Assembly (NCBI RefSeq): GCF_036013745.1
Contig: NZ_CP107880.1
Coordinates: forward strand, 7,998,001-8,062,000
Length of the DNA: 64,000 nucleotides
Direction of reading: 5' to 3'
Origin: Streptomyces sp. NBC_00483
GTDB taxonomy: Bacteria; Actinomycetota; Actinomycetes; Streptomycetales; Streptomycetaceae
Below are positions 37,348 to 46,606 of the stretch, piece after piece. The notes under the pieces were generated by a model that was not told the DNA's origin, ran no database searches, and saw only the letters and a list, made by a program, of their open reading frames with translations. How positions within the stretch are numbered: position 1 is the first letter of the stretch; the number at the start of each line of letters is the position of its first letter. The position numbers were made by a program, and so were the translations under genes.

Positions 37348-38673
37348 TCACCGGCGCGCCAGCGCCCGATCCACCAACGCCCCCGCCGCCCCCGTGTACC
37401 GCGCCGGATCGGTCAGTTCGGCCACGTCCACGCCGGAGTCCTTGAGCGCGGGCTCGACAGAGAGTACGTCGGCGAGGGCGCGCCCCGACTCCCGAGCCCG
37501 CCGCGAGGCGGACGCCAGAAGTTCCTTCGCCGCACCACGCCCGAGCACCCCCGCCAACTCCGCAGAGAGCCGCTCCGACACGATCGCCCCGCCCGTCAGC
37601 GACAGGTGCGCGTGCATCACATCCACCCGCACCACCAACCCGCCGACCAACTCCGAGGCATCCCGTGCCGCGCCACCGACCACCCGCAACAACTCCCGCA
37701 ACGTGGCCCATTCCGCGTGCCACGCACCCGCGGGCCGTTCATCCTCCGCGGCCACGGAGGCATAAAGCGTTGCAGCGAGCGCAGGAGCGCGGCGCGCCGT
37801 CGCCGCGATGAGCGTGGAACGCACCGGGTTCGCCTTGTGCGGCATCGCGGAGGACCCGCCCCCCGCCCCCTCGGCCAACTCGCCGATCTCCGTACGGGAC
37901 AGGACCAGCACATCCGCCGCGATCTTGCCGAGCGCCCCCGCCGTGAAGGCCAGCGCCCCCGCCAGATCCGCCACCGGCGTCCGCAGCACATGCCACGGCA
38001 ACTCCGGCTCGGAAAGCCCGAGTTCACGCGCGTACGCCGCCACGAGAGCGAGCGGGTCCTCAGCCCCGTACGCCCCGAACGCCGCCAACGTCCCCGCCGC
38101 ACCGCCCAGTTGAACCGGCAACGCCCCCCGCACACTCCGCAGACGGTCGCGCGCGTCGAGCACCAGCGAGCGCCAGCCGGCCGCCTTGAGGCCGAACGTC
38201 GTCGGCACGGCGTGCTGCGTGAGCGTACGACCGGGCATCACGGTGTCCCGGTGCTCGCGCGCGAGGCCCGCCAACGCACCCTCCGTGTCGGAGAGCTCGT
38301 CGAGCAGCACGTCCAGCGTGCGCGCCGCGACCAGCATCAGCGCCGAGTCCAGGATGTCCTGGCTCGTCGCACCCCGATGCACGTACGCGGCGTGCTCCGC
38401 GGACACGTCCGACACCGCCGCCGTAAGGTCCGCGACCAGCGGGATCACCGGGTTGCCGCCACCGCGCGAACGGCGCGCGAGGTCCCGGGCGTCGAACCGC
38501 TCGGCGACGGCCGCCGCCGTGACGGCGTCACCCGCGGCGGCGGGCGCGAGATCGAGCGAGGACTGCGCCCGCGTGAGGCCCGCCTCCGCGTCCAACAGAG
38601 CCTGAAGGAAGGCCTCTTCGGACGTGGTGCGCTCGGTGGGCGCACCCTCGCTGCCGGGGTCGAACAACGTCAC
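37348..38673 (-). CDS. pcaB: 3-carboxy-cis,cis-muconate cycloisomerase
   Basis: 441 aa from GTG 38673 (overlaps the pcaG stop as GTGA). Fumarase/aspartase superfamily: the signature GGGSSAMPHKANPVRS lies at about residues 270-285 and VHRGATSQDILDSALM earlier. It converts 3-carboxymuconate to 4-carboxymuconolactone, the step after ring cleavage by PcaHG. The C-terminus follows the PcaB subfamily. Co-transcribed with pcaIJFHG. Confidence 0.92.
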   Translation of the reverse strand: MTLFDPGSEGAPTERTTSEEAFLQALLDAEAGLTRAQSSLDLAPAAAGDAVTAAAVAERFDARDLARRSRGGGNPVIPLVADLTAAVSDVSAEHAAYVHRGATSQDILDSALMLVAARTLDVLLDELSDTEGALAGLAREHRDTVMPGRTLTQHAVPTTFGLKAAGWRSLVLDARDRLRSVRGALPVQLGGAAGTLAAFGAYGAEDPLALVAAYARELGLSEPELPWHVLRTPVADLAGALAFTAGALGKIAADVLVLSRTEIGELAEGAGGGSSAMPHKANPVRSTLIAATARRAPALAATLYASVAAEDERPAGAWHAEWATLRELLRVVGGAARDASELVGGLVVRVDVMHAHLSLTGGAIVSERLSAELAGVLGRGAAKELLASASRRARESGRALADVLSVEPALKDSGVDVAELTDPARYTGAAGALVDRALARR

Positions 38674-39272
38674 GTGAACTCCAGGAAGACCGTCTCGCCC
38701 TCTCCCTGAAGGCGGATGTCGAAACGGTACGTGCCATCCGCCTGCCGCTGCGCGATCAGCGTGTCGCGCCGCTCGGCGTCGACCTGCCGGAGCACGGGGT
38801 CCGTGGCGAGCGCCTCGTCACCGGCGAAGTAGATCCGCGTGTACAGGTGGTGGAGCAGACCGCGGGAGAAGATCACCACGGCGAGGTACGGCGCCGACTC
38901 GCCACGCGCCCCCGGGCGGAGGGTGCGGACGGCCCAGTGCCCGTTCGCGTCCGTCTCGATGCGGCCCCAGCCGGTGAACTCCACGCCGTTGCGGCCCAGG
39001 TACCCGCCCGTGAAGGGCTGGCGGCGCATGGAGCCGTCGATGGTGGAGGCGTTGCCCTCGGGGTCCGCGCCCCAGACCTCGACGAACGCGTCGGGGACGG
39101 GGGCACCGTTGCCGTCGTAGACGTAGCCGTGCACGGCGATCGTCTCCGGGTGGCCGACCGGGGCGATGTCACCACCGCCCTCGAAGGGCAGCGCGTAGCC
39201 GTACCAGGGCCCGACCGTGTGCGACGGGGTGGGCAGCACGGACTCGGGGTTGTTGATGTCGATCGTCGTCAT
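38670..39272 (-). CDS. pcaG: Protocatechuate 3,4-dioxygenase, alpha subunit
   Basis: 200 aa. An intradiol-dioxygenase beta-sandwich without the iron ligands, as usual for the alpha chain: PSHTVGPWYGYALPF, HGYVYDGNGAPVPDAFVEVW, then LRPGARGESAPYLAVVIFSR and LLHHLYTRIYF. It pairs with PcaH to form the active site. Starts 6 bp after pcaH ends (ATG 39272), so the two are coupled. Confidence 0.93.
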   Translation of the reverse strand: MTTIDINNPESVLPTPSHTVGPWYGYALPFEGGGDIAPVGHPETIAVHGYVYDGNGAPVPDAFVEVWGADPEGNASTIDGSMRRQPFTGGYLGRNGVEFTGWGRIETDANGHWAVRTLRPGARGESAPYLAVVIFSRGLLHHLYTRIYFAGDEALATDPVLRQVDAERRDTLIAQRQADGTYRFDIRLQGEGETVFLEFT

Positions 39273-39278
39273 GGCTGG

Positions 39279-40052
39279 TCAGCGCCCTTCTTCCATCCAG
39301 GTGGCGTTCGGGCCGTCGAGGACGATGTCCCACTGATAGCCCATCGAGAACTCCGGAACCGACTTCTCGTGCACGTACGTCGCGACGAGGCGCTGGCGCG
39401 CCGCGTCGTCGGTCACCGAATGGAGGATCGGGTCGTACGCGAACAGCGGGTCGCTCGGGAAGTACATCTGCGTCACCAGGCGCTGGGTGAACGCCGAGCC
39501 GAAGACGGAGAAGTGGATGTGCGCCGGGCGCCAGGCGTTGGTGTGCTGGGCCCACGGGTAAGGGCCCGGCTGGATGGTCGTGAACTTGTACCAGCCGTCG
39601 TCGTCGGTCAGCGCCCGGCCGACGCCCGTGAAGTTCGGGTCGAGCGGCGCGTCGTGCACCTCGATCTTGTGCGCGTAACGGCCTGCCGAGTTGGCCTGCC
39701 ACAGCTCGATCAGCTGACCGCGCAGCGGCCGCCCGTCGCGGTCGACGAGGCGGCCCTCGACGGTGATGCGCTCACCGATCGGCTTGCCCGCGTGCTGGAT
39801 CGTCAGATCGTTGTCGATCTTCGTGATGTCGCGCTCGCCGAAGGCGGGAGCGGTGAGCTCGATCAGCTCCGGGTCCTTGGAGACGTCGATGTTGATCGGC
39901 GGCTGCTTGGGGTGCCGGAAGGTGGAGGAGCGGTACGGGGCGTAGTCGCGCCGCGGGTGGTTCTCGACGGGTGCGCCGTCGGCGAGGCCCTTGTAGTAGG
40001 CGTCGCGCTTGGCGGTGATCTCACGGTCGATGTCGGCCTGGGTGAGTGACAT
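39279..40052 (-). CDS. pcaH: Protocatechuate 3,4-dioxygenase, beta subunit
   Basis: 257 aa from ATG 40052. Non-haem Fe(III) ligands are visible: Tyr126 (NSAGRYAHK), Tyr166 (QPGPYPW), His178 and His180 (RPAHIHFSVFG). It cleaves protocatechuate between its hydroxyl groups with O2, giving 3-carboxy-cis,cis-muconate. Size and motifs match the family. GGAAGG lies about 10 bp upstream; the gap to pcaF is 20 bp. Confidence 0.94.
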   Translation of the reverse strand: MSLTQADIDREITAKRDAYYKGLADGAPVENHPRRDYAPYRSSTFRHPKQPPINIDVSKDPELIELTAPAFGERDITKIDNDLTIQHAGKPIGERITVEGRLVDRDGRPLRGQLIELWQANSAGRYAHKIEVHDAPLDPNFTGVGRALTDDDGWYKFTTIQPGPYPWAQHTNAWRPAHIHFSVFGSAFTQRLVTQMYFPSDPLFAYDPILHSVTDDAARQRLVATYVHEKSVPEFSMGYQWDIVLDGPNATWMEEGR

Positions 40053-40072
40053 GGGGGTGGGGACCTTCCTAC

Positions 40073-41283
<1,211 letters not shown>

Positions 41284-41287
<4 letters not shown>

Positions 41288-41934
41288 TTGGCTGCCTCCT
41301 GCTGCGGGACGCGTACCTTCGCGGCGGTCTTCTCGACGACCTCCTCGGCGGTGACGCCGGGCGCCAACTCCACCAGTTCCAGGCCGTCTTCGGTCACATC
41401 GAGCACGGCGAGGTCGGTGATGATCCGGTCGACGCAGCCCTTGCCGGTCAGCGGCAGCGAGCACTCCTCGACGATCTTCGGGGAGCCGTCCTTCGCGGTG
41501 TGCGTCATGGTGACCAGGACGGTGCGGGCGCCGTGCACCAGGTCCATGGCGCCGCCGATGCCGGTGATCATCTTGCCGGGGACGGCCCAGTTGGCGAGGT
41601 CGCCGGTGGCCGACACCTGCATGGCGCCGAGCACGGCGACGTCGATGTGGCCGCCGCGGATCATCCCGAAGGAGAGCGCCGAGTCGAAGAACGAGGCGCC
41701 GGGCAGGACGGTGACCGTCTCCTTGCCCGCGTTGATCAGGTCCGGGTCGACCGCGTCGTCGGTGGGGTACGGGCCGGTGCCCAGGATCCCGTTCTCGGAC
41801 TCCAGGATCACCTCCACGTCGCCGCCGAGGTAGTTGGGGATCAGCGTCGGCAGACCGATGCCGAGGTTCACGTACTGACCGTCGCGCAGCTCGTGTGCGG
41901 CGCGTGCGGCCATGTCCTCACGGGTCCAGGGCAT
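41284..41934 (-). CDS. pcaJ: 3-oxoadipate CoA-transferase, subunit B
   Basis: 216 aa. [16 protein letters not shown] near the start and the catalytic glutamate motif in [16 protein letters not shown] identify the B subunit of class I CoA-transferases; later [19 protein letters not shown] fits. It transfers CoA from succinyl-CoA to beta-ketoadipate together with PcaI. ATG 41934 overlaps the pcaI stop. Confidence 0.93.
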
Positions 41935-42689
41935 CAGTTGCTCACCGTCCGCTTCTCGATTCCCTTGTCGGCGGCCTGCTCGGGGGTCAGGGCGATCACC
42001 CGCTGCACGAAGATGCCGGGCAGGTGCACGGCGTCGGGCTCGATCTCGCCCGGTTCCACCAGCTCCTCCACCTCGGCGATGGTGATCTTTCCGGCCTGCG
42101 CGGCGAGGGGGTTGAAGTTCTGCGTGGACTTGTTGAAGACCAGGTTGCCGTGCCGGTCGCCCTTGGCGGCCCGGACGAGCGCGAAGTCGGTGCGGATGCC
42201 GCGCTCCATCACGTACTCGACGCCGTCGAACTCCCGCACCTCCTTGGGCGGCGAGGCCTTCGCGACCCCGCCGTTGCCGTCGTAGCGCCAGGGGAGTCCG
42301 CCGTCCGCGACCTGGGTGCCGACGCCGGCCGGGGTGTAGAAGGCGGGGATGCCGGCGCCGCCCGAGCGGAGCCGCTCGGCGAGCGTGCCCTGCGGGATCA
42401 TCTCGACCTCGATCTCACCGGCCAGGTACTGCCGGGCGAACTCCTTGTTCCCGCCGATGTACGAGCCCGTGACGCGGTCGATCCGACCGGCGCTCAGCAG
42501 GACGGCGAGGCCGGAGTCCATGGCGCCGCAGTTGTTCGACACCACCGACAGGTTCCCCGTGCCCTGCTCGTACAGCGCCTTGATCAACACGTTCGGTACG
42601 CCGCTCAAGCCGAACCCGCCGACCGCGAGGGACGAACCGTCCCCCACATCGGCGACGGCCTGAGCGGCCGTGGCGACAACCTTGTCCAT
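41934..42689 (-). CDS. pcaI: 3-oxoadipate CoA-transferase, subunit A
   Basis: 251 aa. [20 protein letters not shown] and the [16 protein letters not shown] segment are typical of the A subunit; [17 protein letters not shown] is the family's oxyanion loop. First gene of pcaIJFHGB-L. The promoter region (42690-42891) is shared with the divergent MarR gene. Confidence 0.93.
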   Translation of the reverse strand: MDKVVATAAQAVADVGDGSSLAVGGFGLSGVPNVLIKALYEQGTGNLSVVSNNCGAMDSGLAVLLSAGRIDRVTGSYIGGNKEFARQYLAGEIEVEMIPQGTLAERLRSGGAGIPAFYTPAGVGTQVADGGLPWRYDGNGGVAKASPPKEVREFDGVEYVMERGIRTDFALVRAAKGDRHGNLVFNKSTQNFNPLAAQAGKITIAEVEELVEPGEIEPDAVHLPGIFVQRVIALTPEQAADKGIEKRTVSN

Positions 42690-42717
42690 CCCTGCCAGCC
42701 CTCATCTCCGCGAAGTG

Positions 42718-42731
42718 CTCAGCGCACTGAG
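42718..42731. promoter_or_regulatory. Palindrome in the pcaI-pcaV intergenic region, candidate PcaV operator
   Basis: CTCAG-CGCA-CTGAG, within AGTGCTCAGCGCACTGAG, lies 29 bp upstream of pcaI and faces the divergent MarR gene. MarR proteins bind such short palindromes. Assignment is from position and symmetry. Confidence 0.5.
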
Positions 42732-42891
42732 TAGTTTATGGGTGCGGCTCACGTTGCCACTGGGTGTGTGAACCGTCAAGAGTTCCAAGGAAAAGGCATG
42801 GATGGACTCGACAAGCAGGCGTCGATTACCGGATCCTTGCTCAGTGCACGGCCGTGTTCAGCGGCGCAACGACTGCAGACGGAGGACCGCC

Positions 42892-43359
42892 ATGGCCGCG
42901 GTGGATCTGACCACCCATCCCGGGCACCTCGCCCGGCGGCTCCAGCAGGCGCACTATCTGCTGTGGAACACGATGGTCTCCGAGGAGATCACGTCGCCGC
43001 AGTTCGCGGTCCTCAACGCGCTGGTGGCCGAGCCGGGTCTGGATCAGCGCACGGTGGGGGAGCGGGTCGGTCTTGACCGCTCCACGATCGCCGAGGTGAT
43101 CACCCGGCTCACGCGGCGCGAGCTGGTCGACAAGGTCCGTGACCCGCAGGACGGCCGCCGCTGGTTGCTCCGCCTCACGCCCGGGGGGTTGCGCACGCAC
43201 AAGAAGCTGGCGGTGCGCACGGCCCGGATGAACCAGATCTTCCTGGCGCCGCTCGACGCCGATGAGCGCGGGGCGTTCTTCGACCTGATCCAACGGGTGT
43301 GCGATGCGGCGGAGGGCCTTCGGTATCCGGGTGAGGTGGAGGCGGTGGCGAGTTCCTGA
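42892..43359 (+). CDS. pcaV: MarR-family regulator of the pca operon
   Basis: 155 aa from ATG 42892 (GGAGG at 42881-42885). Winged helix: ITSPQFAVLNALVAEPGLDQ, then VGERVGLDRSTIAEVITRL and the wing DPQDGRRWLLRLTPGG. Position and divergence from pcaI match the protocatechuate-responsive repressor PcaV of S. coelicolor. It would release pca genes when protocatechuate binds. Arg in the AHYLLWN/DRSTI region is a likely ligand contact; not proven. Confidence 0.85.
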   Translation: MAAVDLTTHPGHLARRLQQAHYLLWNTMVSEEITSPQFAVLNALVAEPGLDQRTVGERVGLDRSTIAEVITRLTRRELVDKVRDPQDGRRWLLRLTPGGLRTHKKLAVRTARMNQIFLAPLDADERGAFFDLIQRVCDAAEGLRYPGEVEAVASS

Positions 43360-43370
43360 CCCGGTGGGTG

Positions 43371-44288
43371 TCAGCGTTTCGTCAGGACCACCCACACCGC
43401 TCCCGGCGCAAACGGTAGGGCCGCGGCGCCGTCCGCCGCCGAGTACGTCGTGCCGCTCGTCGGAGACGGTCGCCGCCACTGCGCGTCGTAGGCCCGCCCG
43501 TCCCGCAGTACCACCGCGTCACCGCCGCCGACCGTGTGCGACAGCGGCGACGTGTTGCCGGAACGGTCGTGGAAGCGGGAGGGCGCCATGTCGACGTACT
43601 GGACGACCACCGTCGGCGCGCCGAGCCGCTTGCCGGTCGCCGTCGTCGCGGCGCGCCCGTCCATGCCCACCAGCCAACGCCCTTCCTCCGCCGACCAGTT
43701 GAAGGTGAACCGGGCGGCAGGGAAACGCACCGTGTGCTCCGTCTCGGCCCGCCCACCCTTCGGCGCCCGCTCGGCGAACTCGAACCCGGCCGCCTCCCCG
43801 GCGTGCACCCCCGCCGCGGGGTCGCCCAGCTTCGCGGGCCGCAGATACAAGTTGTGCGGCGCGGGCTTGTCGTTGCCACGGAAGTACGCGCTCCCGGCCT
43901 CACCCGGCGGCGCCGCCCGCAGCGGCGCCGACTCGATGGAGGGCCGCAGCGCGCTCTGCGCCCCCGAGTACGCGAGCGTCGGCCGGTCGAACTGGCGGAG
44001 CAGCTCAAGATCGGTCTCGCGGGCGCTGCGCACCGGCCCGACCACCTTGGGCAGCCGCGAGCCGAACACCGCCATCAGCCGGCTGAGCCCCGCCTCGACC
44101 TGCTCCACGTACACGAGGTCCGCCTCGTCGAGCCCGGTCTGCGGCCGCGCGGGCCCCACGTTGTCGATCTTCACGGCGAGCAGCGGCGCACGCGCCGACG
44201 CCGAACTCCCGCCCCCGGGGAGTCGACTCGCCGTACACGCCGAGGCGAACACCCCGAGAGCCCCGACCATGACCGCACGCCTGCGCAT
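43371..44288 (-). CDS. DUF3048 lipoprotein
   Basis: 305 aa from ATG 44288 (GTG 44297 also possible). The signal peptide ends in a lipobox (VFASAC at residues 13-18), so it is lipid-anchored. The mature part has LLAVKIDNVGPARPQTGLDE, VYVEQVEAGLSRLMAVF and GPVRSARETDLELLRQFDRP, the DUF3048 (YerB-like) signature. Function unknown; cell-envelope location. Alone, convergent with the pcaV gene 11 bp away. Confidence 0.82.
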   Translation of the reverse strand: MRRRAVMVGALGVFASACTASRLPGGGSSASARAPLLAVKIDNVGPARPQTGLDEADLVYVEQVEAGLSRLMAVFGSRLPKVVGPVRSARETDLELLRQFDRPTLAYSGAQSALRPSIESAPLRAAPPGEAGSAYFRGNDKPAPHNLYLRPAKLGDPAAGVHAGEAAGFEFAERAPKGGRAETEHTVRFPAARFTFNWSAEEGRWLVGMDGRAATTATGKRLGAPTVVVQYVDMAPSRFHDRSGNTSPLSHTVGGGDAVVLRDGRAYDAQWRRPSPTSGTTYSAADGAAALPFAPGAVWVVLTKR

Positions 44289-44408
44289 ATCGTCCACGCC
44301 TCTTGGATACCCACGGGCACACCCCGCTCACTCCGGGGGAACGTGACCGGCGGACCGGCGGACCGGCGGACCGGAGCGAGCGGCGAGCTCGGCGTTCCCG
44401 TCACACGC

Positions 44409-45470
44409 TCAGCGCAGCACATCCGCCAGGTCGAACTTCACCGGCTCCTCCAGCTGCGCGTACGTACAGCTCTCGGGTGCCCGGTCCGGGCGCCAGCGGC
44501 GGAAGCGGGCCGTGTGCCGGAAGCGGGCGCCGTTCTCCATGTGCTCGTAGGCGACCTCGGCCACGAGTTCCGGGCGCAGCGGGATCCAGGAGAGGTCCTT
44601 CTTGCCGGTCCAGCGGCTGGTCGCGCCCGGCATCCGCCGGCCCTCGTGCGCCGCCTCGTCGGTCCACGCCGCCCACGGGTGGCCCTCGGCGTCCTCCATG
44701 CGCAGGGGCTCCAGCTCGGCGACCAGTTCGGTGCGGCGCTTCATCGTGAAGGCCGCGCACACCCCGACGTGCTGGAGGGCGCCCTCGTCGTCGTACAGGC
44801 CGAGGAGCAGGGAGCCGACGACCGGGCCGCTCTTGTGGAAGCGGTAGCCGGCGACCACGCAGTCCGCGGTCCGCTCGTGCTTGATCTTGAGCATGACGCG
44901 TTCGTCCTGCCGGTAGCGCAGGGTGAGCGGCTTGGCGACGACGCCGTCCAGGCCCGCGCCCTCGTACTGCTCGAACCAGGTCTGCGCGAGCTCCGCGTCG
45001 GTGGTGGCCGGTGCCAGGTGCAGCGGTGCGGAGGCGTCCGCGAGGGCCTGTTCCAGGAGCGGTCTGCGGTCGGAGAGAGGCAGCTCGACCGTGGACTCGG
45101 AGCCGAGCGCCAGGACGTCGAAGGCCACGAAGGAGGCGGGCGTGCGCTCGGCCAGGGTCTTCACCCGCGAGGCCGCCGGGTGGATCCGCTCGGTGAGCGC
45201 GTCGAAGTCGAGCCGCCCGTCCCGCGCGATCACGATCTCCCCGTCGAGCACACAGCGCTCCGGGAGCCGCTCGGCGAGCGCCGCGACGAGCTCGGGAAAG
45301 TACCTGGTCAACGACTTGGTCGTACGGCTCGTGAGCTCGATCTCCGGACCGTCACGGAACACGATCGCCCGGAAGCCGTCCCACTTCGCCTCGTAGTGCA
45401 TCCCCTCGGGGATCCTGGCGGCGGACTTGGCGAGCATCGGCTTGACCGGCGGCATCACGGGGAGGTCCAT
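44409..45470 (-). CDS. ligC: ATP-dependent DNA ligase, LigC type
   Basis: 353 aa. Motif I with the adenylated Lys is in HYEAKWDGFRAIV; motif III SFVAFDVLALG, motif IV LDGVVAKPLTLRY and motif V VMLKIKHERTADCVV follow, then an OB-fold domain. This is the compact ligase of bacterial end-joining and repair. It is divergent from a LigD-like polymerase gene 73 bp away. Together they form the separated NHEJ module common in Streptomyces. Confidence 0.9.
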   Translation of the reverse strand: MDLPVMPPVKPMLAKSAARIPEGMHYEAKWDGFRAIVFRDGPEIELTSRTTKSLTRYFPELVAALAERLPERCVLDGEIVIARDGRLDFDALTERIHPAASRVKTLAERTPASFVAFDVLALGSESTVELPLSDRRPLLEQALADASAPLHLAPATTDAELAQTWFEQYEGAGLDGVVAKPLTLRYRQDERVMLKIKHERTADCVVAGYRFHKSGPVVGSLLLGLYDDEGALQHVGVCAAFTMKRRTELVAELEPLRMEDAEGHPWAAWTDEAAHEGRRMPGATSRWTGKKDLSWIPLRPELVAEVAYEHMENGARFRHTARFRRWRPDRAPESCTYAQLEEPVKFDLADVLR

Positions 45471-45543
45471 GCCCCGATTCTGTCCTCTACGGTGCCGTAT
45501 CGCCCGGTATGCGCATTACGTCCTTTCGGCCTAGCGTGAGCGC

Positions 45544-46593
45544 ATGGGCGGCAAGGGTGCGGCAGTGGAACTGGAAGCGGGCGGTCGGACGGTGCGTCTG
45601 TCCAGCCCCGACAAGGTGTTCTTCCCCGACGGCGGGAAGGTGACCTACACCAAGCTCGACCTCGCGCACTACTTCCTCGCGGTCGGCGACGGCATCCTGC
45701 GCGCCCTGCGCGACCGGCCCACCACCCTGGAGCGCTACCCCGAGGGAGTGACCGGCGAGTCCTTCTACCAGAAGCGCGCGCCGAAGAACCTGCCCGACTG
45801 GATCCCCACCGCCACGATCACCTTCCCCTCGGGGCGGACGGCCGACGAGATGTGCCCGACGGAGGTCGCCGCGGTGATCTGGGCCGCCCAGTACGGCACC
45901 CTCACCTTCCACCCCTGGCCGGTGCGCAGGGACGACCCCGACCACCCGGACGAGCTGCGCATCGACCTCGACCCGCAGCCAGGCACCGACTACGCCGACG
46001 CCGTGCACGCGGCGAACGAACTCCGCTACGTGCTCCACGAGTTCGGCGGCCTGCGCGGCTGGCCCAAGACCTCCGGCGGCCGCGGACTGCACGTCTTCGT
46101 CCCCATCGAACCGCGCTGGACGTTCACCGAGGTGCGCCGCGCCGCGATCGCCTGCGGCCGCGAACTGGAGCGCCGCATGCCGGAGTTCGTCACCACGGCG
46201 TGGTGGAAGGAGGAGCGGGGCGAGCGCATCTTCGTCGACTACAACCAGACGGCCCGCGACCGCACCATCGCCTCCGCGTACTCGGTGCGCGCCCGCCCGC
46301 ACGCCCCCGTCTCCGCCCCGCTCACCTGGGACGAGCTGGGCGACGCGCTGCCCCGCGACTTCGACATCGTCACCATGCCGAAGCGGTACGCCGAACTCGG
46401 CGACGTACACGCCGACATGGACAAGGAGAGGTTCTCCCTCGACGCCCTCCTGGAGCTGGCCGATCGCGACGAGAAGGACCGCGGCCTCGGCGACCTGCCG
46501 TACCCGCCCGAGTACCCGAAGATGCCGGGGGAGCCCAAGCGGGTGCAGCCGAGCCGGGCCCGGCACGAGGACGGACCCGGCTCGACTCACTGA
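45544..46593 (+). CDS. LigD-type polymerase (NHEJ primase/polymerase domain)
   Basis: 349 aa. Archaeo-eukaryotic primase fold: the metal-binding ELRIDLDPQPGTDYAD, the SGGRGLHVFVPIEP motif (His for nucleotide binding), ERIFVDYNQTARDRTIASAY near the second acidic cluster, and VSAPLTWDEL. It fills gaps and adds ribonucleotides at DNA ends before ligation. Divergent from ligC. No Ku gene lies in this window. Confidence 0.88.
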   Translation: MGGKGAAVELEAGGRTVRLSSPDKVFFPDGGKVTYTKLDLAHYFLAVGDGILRALRDRPTTLERYPEGVTGESFYQKRAPKNLPDWIPTATITFPSGRTADEMCPTEVAAVIWAAQYGTLTFHPWPVRRDDPDHPDELRIDLDPQPGTDYADAVHAANELRYVLHEFGGLRGWPKTSGGRGLHVFVPIEPRWTFTEVRRAAIACGRELERRMPEFVTTAWWKEERGERIFVDYNQTARDRTIASAYSVRARPHAPVSAPLTWDELGDALPRDFDIVTMPKRYAELGDVHADMDKERFSLDALLELADRDEKDRGLGDLPYPPEYPKMPGEPKRVQPSRARHEDGPGSTH

Positions 46594-46606
46594 CGTGCAG
46601 GCAGGC

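Noticed and set aside
44347..44385. Tandem CGGACCGG-like units after the DUF3048 gene start
   Set aside because: Four short units in an intergenic GC-rich stretch, no sign of function.
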